Part shown: piece by piece, positions 6,410-10,495 of the stretch | How the letters are laid out: every line of letters begins with the position of its first letter | Numbering within the stretch: the first letter of the stretch is position 1 | Assembly: GCA_023268575.1 (NCBI GenBank) | Contig: JALRCL010000301.1 | Location: 1 to 10,495 of the forward strand | From: Patulibacter sp. | GTDB lineage: Bacteria > Actinomycetota > Thermoleophilia > Solirubrobacterales > Solirubrobacteraceae | Direction of reading: 5' to 3' | DNA: 10,495 nucleotides | Position numbers and translations under genes: made by a program | The notes under the pieces: generated by a model | The model's input: the letters and a program-made list of their open reading frames with translations, nothing else | Database searches by the model: none | What the model was told of the DNA's origin: nothing

Positions 6410-7255
6410 TCAGGCGAGCGCCCGCTCGCGGCCCGTCGCGGCCGCGGGCTCCGCGCGCGGCGCACCCGGCACGGCACCGGTCGGCGCCGGCAGCGGCTCG
6501 CCCACGACGACGTGCTTGCCGAGCAGTCGCACCGTCGACGCGATCCCGCCGACGGCGGTGAGCGCGCCCAGCGAGACGAGGACCATGGACGGGTCGTCGA
6601 CGGAGTGCCGCACCGACAGGTAGAGGATCCCCGTGCCGAAGAGGCCGGCGGCGAACGCCGCTGGCGTGACCGCCAGCAGCGCGAGGAGGTTCGCGCCGCG
6701 CAGCCGGGGCGCCAGGCGCGAGGCGATCATGCCCGCCACGAGCGCGGACATCGCGTTCGTGAAGCCGAGGAAGACGGGGTAGCCGGCCACCACGAACGGC
6801 TGGCTGTCCTGGTACTCGTAGACGCCGAGGACCGACACGTAGGCCATCTCGGCGGCGATCGCCATGGCGGCGATCCCGAAGTACATCCGCCAGACCGTCC
6901 GCATCGTCGGGCTGCGCTGGAGCGTGCGGGCGACGAGCACCGCGGCCCCGCCGTAGAAGGCCGTGTAGGCCGCCGGGACCCAGATCGGCTGGTGGCTGCC
7001 GAAGGTCTCGTAGAGCGCCCACGCGCCCTCCTCCCGGAACCACAGGCCGTAGAGGTGGTCGAACAGCGGCTCCATGAGGCACGTCAGGGTGCCGGCCGCG
7101 AGGACGAACAGCGGCCAGGCGATCCGCTCCCGGCGCCAGAGGAGGACGACGTAGACGATCGCCGCGAGCGCCAGCGAGAAGGTGAGGACCACCGACACGA
7201 GCTGACCGGTCGCGTTGACGGGCGAGTCGATGCCGATGGTGTCGACGGGAGCCAT
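6410..7255 (-). CDS. Polytopic membrane protein of unknown function (about seven helices)
   Basis: 281 aa with likely membrane segments near residues 18-39, 47-63, 91-110, 122-142, 153-178, 188-213 and 224-243. Conserved-looking polar features sit between helices: MEPLFDHLYGLWFREEGAW (61-79), then FGSHQPIWVPAAYTAFYGG (85-103), then YEYQDSQPFVV (146-156). The C-terminal 30 residues are Ala/Pro/Arg-rich and probably cytoplasmic. Start ATG 7255 has AGGAGG eight bases upstream. I do not recognise the family with confidence. The glutamate/aspartate/histidine cluster after helix 2 and the overall layout faintly recall AveC-like spirocyclase-family membrane proteins, at low confidence. It is divergent from the phosphotransferase gene and convergent with the LuxR-type regulator. 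Frame support comes from the GC3 pattern, hydrophobicity and the good ribosome site. Confidence 0.75.
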   Translation of the reverse strand: MAPVDTIGIDSPVNATGQLVSVVLTFSLALAAIVYVVLLWRRERIAWPLFVLAAGTLTCLMEPLFDHLYGLWFREEGAWALYETFGSHQPIWVPAAYTAFYGGAAVLVARTLQRSPTMRTVWRMYFGIAAMAIAAEMAYVSVLGVYEYQDSQPFVVAGYPVFLGFTNAMSALVAGMIASRLAPRLRGANLLALLAVTPAAFAAGLFGTGILYLSVRHSVDDPSMVLVSLGALTAVGGIASTVRLLGKHVVVGEPLPAPTGAVPGAPRAEPAAATGRERALA

Positions 7256-7326
7256 GGGGCGTTCCTCCTCGGGCGCCGCGGCACGCGGCGCGTGGTGCGC
7301 ACGGGCGGCGGGCCGCTCGCAGCGCC

Positions 7327-7387
7327 GTTCGGATCCTGACTCCGAACACCTTAACCGAACAACGTGTCTAGGATTGGGATCGTTCGG
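7327..7387. promoter_or_regulatory. Four-copy GTTCGG/CCGAAC half-site array in a divergent promoter region
   Basis: GTTCGG occurs at 7327-7332 and 7382-7387, and its complement CCGAAC at 7342-7347 and 7355-7360. The first pair makes a perfect 7-base inverted repeat, GTTCGGA / TCCGAAC, around a 7-base spacer. The two middle copies are direct repeats 13 bases apart. A TAGGAT box (7369-7374), possibly the -10 of the phosphotransferase gene, lies between the third and fourth copies. The stretch is less GC-rich than its flanks, as promoters here are. This suggests operators for a dimeric repressor controlling both divergent genes (inference). Confidence 0.5.
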
Positions 7388-7410
7388 CAGCGACTGCTCG
7401 AGGAGGAGCG

Positions 7411-8589
7411 ATGGGTCTGGGACAGCAACTGGCGTTCGCGGGGTCGATCGGCCGGGTGACCGCGACCGTCGCGAGCGAGCGCGTCCGCGGCCGACGCCCG
7501 GCCCGCCCCGGGGAGGTCCCGCCGACCGTCGACCAGCTCACGACGGCATGGCTCACGTCCGCGCTCTGCCGACGCCACCCCGAGGCGCACGTGACCGGCT
7601 TCGCGCTCGGCTCGGGCTCCGACGGCACGAGCTCGCGGCGCGCGATCTCCGTGTCATACGACGACGCGGGGACGGCCGCCGGCCTGCCGACCGCGGTCTA
7701 CTCGAAGTCGACGCCGAGCCTCGTGAACCGGCTGCTGATCGGGGTGACCGGCGCCGCGGGGGCCGAGGCGCTCTTCTACGACCGGATCCGGCCGCAGCTC
7801 GAGCTGGGAGCGCCCGCCGGGTACTTCGGAGCCTGGGATCCGCGCACCTGCCGCTCGATGGTGCTCATCGAGGACATCGTCACCACGCGCGGGGCGACGT
7901 TCGGCAACGCCGCCACCTACGTCGACCGCGCGGGCGCGGAGAGCATGGTGCGGGAGATGGCCCGCTACCACGGGGGCCTGTGGGAGGACCCGCGACTGGC
8001 CGGCGAGTGGACGCTGCCGGACACCCACTCCTGGCAACGGAACTTCAACGAGAAGACCGGCTTCGACCGGGGCGCGCTGCTCGCGTTCCGCTTCGCCCGC
8101 GACGAGGTGCCCGCCGAGCTCGTCGCGCGAAAGGGCGAGATCCGTGGCGCCTTCATGCGCTCGCTCGAGATCAACGCCGCCGGTCCGCGGACGCTCCTGC
8201 ACCAGGACGTCCACCCCGGGAACTGGTTCCGGCTGGCCGACGGCTCGCTGAACCTCTACGACTGGCAGAGCTGCGCGATGGGCAACTGGGCCCTCGACGT
8301 GGCCTACGCGTTCAGCGCCGGCTTCGACATCGACGACCGCCGGGCTTGGGAGCGCGAGCTCCTGGCGCTCTACCTCGAGGAGCTCGCCGGCCGCGGCGCA
8401 CCGGCGCCGCCGTTCGAGGACGCGTGGCTCGCGTACCGGCAGCAGATGTTCCACGGCTTCATCTTCTGGACGTACACCCTGCTCGTGGGCAAGGTGAACG
8501 CGCTGCAGCCCGAGGACCACGTGCGGACCCTCATCCGCCGCACCGGTCAGGCGATGGTCGACCTGGAGTCGCTCGACGCGGTCGCCTGA
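7411..8589 (+). CDS. APH / ecdysteroid-kinase-like phosphotransferase
   Basis: A 392-aa soluble protein-kinase-fold enzyme that would transfer phosphate from ATP to a small-molecule hydroxyl; the substrate is unknown. The N-lobe has a glycine/serine-rich turn FALGSGSDGTSSR (64-76), a candidate ATP-binding lysine in AVYSKS (K99), and a hinge MVLIEDI (150-156). The catalytic loop LLHQDVHPGNWF (262-273) gives H264, catalytic D266 and metal-binding N271. The second metal ligand is D284 in LYDWQSC, where the usual family form is IDWQ. GNWALDVAY (291-299) follows as in APH-family enzymes. GAGGAGGAG lies a few bases before ATG 7411, fixing the start. In actinobacteria many such genes sit in lipid or sterol clusters rather than resistance loci, so aminoglycoside resistance should not be assumed. 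It ends 50 bp from the convergent acyltransferase. Confidence 0.88.
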   Translation: MGLGQQLAFAGSIGRVTATVASERVRGRRPARPGEVPPTVDQLTTAWLTSALCRRHPEAHVTGFALGSGSDGTSSRRAISVSYDDAGTAAGLPTAVYSKSTPSLVNRLLIGVTGAAGAEALFYDRIRPQLELGAPAGYFGAWDPRTCRSMVLIEDIVTTRGATFGNAATYVDRAGAESMVREMARYHGGLWEDPRLAGEWTLPDTHSWQRNFNEKTGFDRGALLAFRFARDEVPAELVARKGEIRGAFMRSLEINAAGPRTLLHQDVHPGNWFRLADGSLNLYDWQSCAMGNWALDVAYAFSAGFDIDDRRAWERELLALYLEELAGRGAPAPPFEDAWLAYRQQMFHGFIFWTYTLLVGKVNALQPEDHVRTLIRRTGQAMVDLESLDAVA

Positions 8590-8596
8590 CCGTCGT

Positions 8597-8633
8597 GCTC
8601 GCCGCAGCCGGCCGCGGCGAGCGTCGCGGCCGG
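8597..8633. terminator. Two overlapping, mutually exclusive hairpins between convergent genes
   Basis: Hairpin one: GCTCGCCGC (8597-8605) with GCGGCGAGC (8614-8622), nine perfect pairs, 8-base loop. Hairpin two: CCGGCCGCG (8608-8616) with CGCGGCCGG (8625-8633), nine perfect pairs, 8-base loop. The right arm of the first overlaps the left arm of the second, so only one can form at a time. They fill the 50-bp gap between the stops at 8589 and 8640. A bidirectional terminator is the simplest reading; there is no T-run on either side. Confidence 0.5.
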
Positions 8634-8639
8634 TCCGGC

Positions 8640-10088
8640 TCAGCCCTGATCGGCGGCGGCGTCGGCGGTCGCCGAGAGCTCGTCGAGCTCCGTCTGCAGG
8701 TCCGTCATGAGGTCCCACGCGTCGGGCAGCGCCTCCGCGTCGGCCACCGCGCCGACCGCGAGGTCCTGGGCGTAGCTCACGGCCGTGATGTTCAGCCCCA
8801 CGCCGTCGAGGACGAGGCTCATCGGCAGCTGCGCGATCACCGGGGCGCCGGCCATGCTGAGCGGCTTCGGCGGACCCGGGACGTTCGAGAGCAGGAGGTT
8901 CATCGGCGGCGCCAGCGCGCCGGACCCGAGCAGGCGCACGGCCGCCGAGGACACCGGCCCGAAGAGGACCGGCGGGATCAGGCCGTTGGCGTCCGGGAGC
9001 AGCGTGTCCGGGACGTCGCGATGGCGCGCCTTCGCCTGCGCCATCGCCTCGTGCGCGCCGCGCAGGCGCTCCAGGGCCGTCGCGCGGTCCGTGGGCAGCG
9101 GCACGATGAACGACGAAAACTGGTTGCCGAACGCCGTGAGCTCCTCCAGCGGGCGGACCGAGACGGGGATGAAGGCCACGAGCGGTTCGTCGGGCAGGTC
9201 GCCGGTGGCCGACAGGCGCCGTCGAAGGGCGCCGGCGATGAGCGCCACGACGACGTCGTTGATCGTCACCCCGTGCGCGGCCTTGATCCGTCGGATCTCG
9301 GCGAACGGGAAGGTCTCGAACGCGACCCGCCGCTCGGGGCTCAGCGGGCCGTTGAGCCGGGTGCGCGGAGCCTGGACGTACTCGCTGCTCGCGCCGTCGC
9401 GACCGGCGCGGCGGCGGGCGCCGAGGCTCAGTGCGCGAACGCCGGGGAAGCTCCGCAGCGTCGGGGTCTGGTCGAGGTTGGCGAGCGTGCGCCGGGCCCG
9501 CCGCAGCGCGCCCACCGGATGGGTCACGGCGGACGCCACCGCACCGGCGAGCAGCGCGGGGCGTCCCGGGGCCGTGCGGGGGACGACCTCGCCGGGCGGG
9601 TGGTCGGGCACCGGCGGCGCGGGGTCCTGCAGCGTCGCGAAGACGTATCCCGCGGAGAGCCCGTCGGCCACGGCGTGGTGCAGCGCCGCGACGATCGCCG
9701 TCCGGCCCTCCGCGAGGCCGTGAACGACCCGGAGCTCCCACAGCGGCCGGGAGCGATCCATCCGCTCGACGAGCATCCGCTCGATCACGCCGGCGACGGC
9801 GCGACCGTCGGCCGGCGCCTCGAGCCGCTCCTCGGTGACGTGCTCGCCGATCTCCACCGGGCCGTCCACGACCACCGGGTGCGCGATCCCCAGCGGCGCC
9901 GGGGCGACGCGCCACCGCAGCACGGGCAGGCGGTCGATCCGCTCGGCCACGAGCGCGACGACGTCCTCGCGGGTGATCGACGAGCCGTCCTCGCGGGGAC
10001 CGCAGACGATCAGTCCGCAGTAGTGGCCGTGGGTGTTGCCCGACTCGGCAGCAAGGAACTGCGCGTCGAAGGCGTTGAGTCGTCGCAC
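8640..10088 (-). CDS. Wax ester synthase / diacylglycerol acyltransferase (WS/DGAT)
   Basis: A 482-aa acyl-CoA-dependent O-acyltransferase that forms triacylglycerol or wax ester at the membrane or lipid-droplet surface. The N-terminus VRRLNAFDAQFLAAES matches the family's usual opening. PLWELRVVHGL follows at about 115-125. The catalytic HHAVADG (H137-H138 to D142-G143) is the intact HHxxxDG motif. Later come GVTINDVVVALIAGALRR, FIPVSVRP, FGNQFSSFIVPLP and LLLSNVPGPPKPL, all typical of WS/DGAT. Length is normal for the family. A GTG start at 10088 is chosen because GAGGAG lies just upstream (4-base gap), a promoter candidate lies 39-68 bases upstream, and homologues begin at this point. An in-frame ATG at 10187 would lie upstream of that promoter and add 33 Arg-rich residues. 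Convergent with the phosphotransferase, divergent from ferredoxin. Confidence 0.93.
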   Translation of the reverse strand: MRRLNAFDAQFLAAESGNTHGHYCGLIVCGPREDGSSITREDVVALVAERIDRLPVLRWRVAPAPLGIAHPVVVDGPVEIGEHVTEERLEAPADGRAVAGVIERMLVERMDRSRPLWELRVVHGLAEGRTAIVAALHHAVADGLSAGYVFATLQDPAPPVPDHPPGEVVPRTAPGRPALLAGAVASAVTHPVGALRRARRTLANLDQTPTLRSFPGVRALSLGARRRAGRDGASSEYVQAPRTRLNGPLSPERRVAFETFPFAEIRRIKAAHGVTINDVVVALIAGALRRRLSATGDLPDEPLVAFIPVSVRPLEELTAFGNQFSSFIVPLPTDRATALERLRGAHEAMAQAKARHRDVPDTLLPDANGLIPPVLFGPVSSAAVRLLGSGALAPPMNLLLSNVPGPPKPLSMAGAPVIAQLPMSLVLDGVGLNITAVSYAQDLAVGAVADAEALPDAWDLMTDLQTELDELSATADAAADQG

Positions 10089-10126
10089 CGTGCTCCTCGT
10101 GTGGCTGCTGGCAGGCGTGCGCCGCG

Positions 10127-10156
10127 ACCGTACGGGATGACCGGACACGCCGTCAA
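10127..10156 (-). promoter_or_regulatory. Candidate promoter of the WS/DGAT gene
   Basis: On the minus strand TTGACG (10156-10151, five of six matches to TTGACA) and TACGGT (10132-10127, TANNNT type) are separated by 18 bases. Transcription would begin near 10120, giving a leader of about 30 bases before the GTG start at 10088. The position supports that start over the upstream in-frame ATG. Confidence 0.5.
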
Positions 10157-10218
10157 CGGGACGGCGGCCGACAACCACCCGTTCCACGGTGCGAAGATCC
10201 GCGCTCGCGCAGCCGCGC

Positions 10219-10242
10219 CTGACAGGACATACTGTCCAGACA
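10219..10242. promoter_or_regulatory. Palindrome and possible -35 upstream of ferredoxin
   Basis: GGACA (10225-10229), TAC, TGTCC (10233-10237) is a perfect 5-base inverted repeat. Counting outward, 9 of 11 paired positions match between 10220 and 10242. CTGACA (10219-10224) resembles a -35 box, but no good -10 follows at normal spacing (CAACGT at 10243-10248 is weak). It lies about 38 bases before the ferredoxin GTG. It may be an operator; this is tentative. Confidence 0.3.
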
Positions 10243-10274
10243 CAACGTCAGAGCAAACTCGAGGAGGACGACCA

Positions 10275-10495
10275 GTGGCCTACGTCATCACGGAGTCGTG
10301 CATCGGCACGAAGGACGCCAGCTGCACCGAGGTCTGCCCGGTCGACTGCATCCACCCCACGCCGGACGAGGACGGCTACGACGCCGCCGACCAGCTGTAC
10401 ATCGACCCGGAGGAGTGCATCGACTGCCATAACTTTGGACCCAGCCAAATTTTGAAAATGCAAAACCTTCCAATAGTTCGCCAAAATATTCAACC
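10275..10495 (+). CDS. 7Fe ferredoxin (FdxA-like), N-terminal half intact, broken or chimeric after residue 51
   Basis: A small electron carrier expected to hold one 3Fe-4S and one 4Fe-4S cluster. The GTG start at 10275 has GAGGAGGAC upstream. Residues 1-26, MAYVITESCIGT to CPVDCI, give cysteines C9, C17, C21 and C25 in the FdxA arrangement. HPTPDEDGYDAADQLYIDPEECIDC then supplies C48 and C51. Family members continue with G/D-A-C-x-x-x-CPV, giving the last two cysteine ligands, and end near 80-105 aa. Here residue 52 onward reads HNFGPSQILKMQNLPIVRQ, with no further cysteine, and the base composition drops to about 37% GC. The frame remains open to the window end by chance. The likeliest cause is an assembly join or an insertion at about 10428, so only 10275-10427 is trustworthy as ferredoxin. 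Confidence 0.85.
   Translation, partial: MAYVITESCIGTKDASCTEVCPVDCIHPTPDEDGYDAADQLYIDPEECIDCHNFGPSQILKMQNLPIVRQNIQ
10428..10495. other. AT-rich tail of foreign composition at the window end
   Basis: 25 of these 68 bases are G or C (about 37%), against roughly 70% through the rest of the window. The switch is abrupt, directly after the ferredoxin TGC codon at 10425-10427. I recognise no gene, insertion-sequence end or RNA in it. A chimeric contig end, or the edge of an inserted element, would explain it. Confidence 0.7.

Noticed and set aside
6414..6429. Six-base hairpin GCGAGC-GCCC-GCTCGC at the convergent ends of the regulator and the membrane protein gene
   Set aside because: It is short, lies inside the coding end of the membrane protein, and such stems arise often by chance at this GC content.
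3097..6477. Very long open minus-strand frame (over 1,100 codons) running through the permease, the ATPase and the LuxR-type gene
   Set aside because: Only the part from 3993 down encodes a recognisable permease. The rest is Arg/Pro-rich shadow of genes in other frames, common at this GC content.
7411..8589. Aminoglycoside-resistance kinase
   Set aside because: Fold motifs match the broad APH/ecdysteroid-kinase superfamily only; the neighbourhood gives no sign of a resistance locus or mobile element.
7654..9915. Long open minus-strand frame (753 codons) opposite the phosphotransferase and in another frame of the WS/DGAT gene
   Set aside because: It is Arg/Gly/Pro-rich with no motifs and overlaps two genes with intact catalytic motifs.
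10189..10455. Plus-strand 88-codon frame starting upstream of ferredoxin
   Set aside because: It overlaps the ferredoxin in another frame, is Thr/Arg/Ser-rich and has no family features.
10248..10493. Minus-strand frame beginning in the AT-rich tail (starts MNILANYWKVLHF)
   Set aside because: It crosses the composition break and continues as antisense of ferredoxin. A real gene entirely beyond the window cannot be excluded but is not supported.
1..10495. tRNA, rRNA, CRISPR array, insertion sequence or riboswitch
   Set aside because: No cloverleaf, spaced direct repeats, transposase motif or recognisable aptamer was seen on either strand.

Overview
The window looks like chromosome of a high-GC actinobacterium. 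A Thermoleophilia (Solirubrobacter/Conexibacter/Patulibacter-like) source is the best guess. The clues are roughly 70% GC, dense G/C-ending codons, a mycobacterial-type Mce lipid-transport operon, a wax-ester/triacylglycerol synthase with HHxxxDG, an Actinobacteria-type 7Fe ferredoxin N-terminus, and promoter-like boxes of the TTGACN / TANNNT kind. The taxonomic placement is inference from protein flavour; no rRNA or tRNA gene is visible.

Left half (1-5372, minus strand): one Mce operon, read right to left. It starts with an ABC ATPase (5372-4182) that has an extra N-terminal domain resembling an SCP2/sterol-carrier fold. A 188-bp gap with two strong hairpins follows. Then come four tightly coupled genes: two YrbE/MlaE-type permeases (3993-3097 and 3097-2246) and two MCE-domain proteins (2246-882 and 885 to beyond the left edge). 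The junctions are TGATG, TGATG and ATGA overlaps. Further mce genes presumably lie to the left of the window.

Middle (5373-8640): a GAF-like plus LuxR-HTH regulator (5540-6394) is divergent from the Mce operon and is the obvious candidate for its regulator. Convergent to it is a gene for a roughly seven-helix membrane protein of unknown function (7255-6410). This is divergent from an APH/ecdysteroid-kinase-like phosphotransferase (7411-8589). The shared intergenic region of that pair carries four copies of a GTTCGG/CCGAAC half-site.

Right part (8590-10495): a 50-bp convergent gap with two overlapping, mutually exclusive hairpins separates the phosphotransferase from a WS/DGAT acyltransferase on the minus strand (10088-8640), which has a good promoter candidate. 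A 7Fe-type ferredoxin gene (from 10275) runs divergently. It reads normally to the second cysteine of its second cluster motif. At about 10428 the sequence then changes abruptly to about 37% GC and unrelated residues, which looks like a chimeric assembly join or an insertion boundary.

Functionally, much of the window fits lipid handling: Mce uptake of lipid or sterol-like substrates, a possible lipid-binding domain fused to the ATPase, and neutral-lipid storage by WS/DGAT. The phosphotransferase and the membrane protein have unknown substrates. The most unusual items are the SCP2-like/MceG fusion, the four-copy half-site array, and the broken ferredoxin end.
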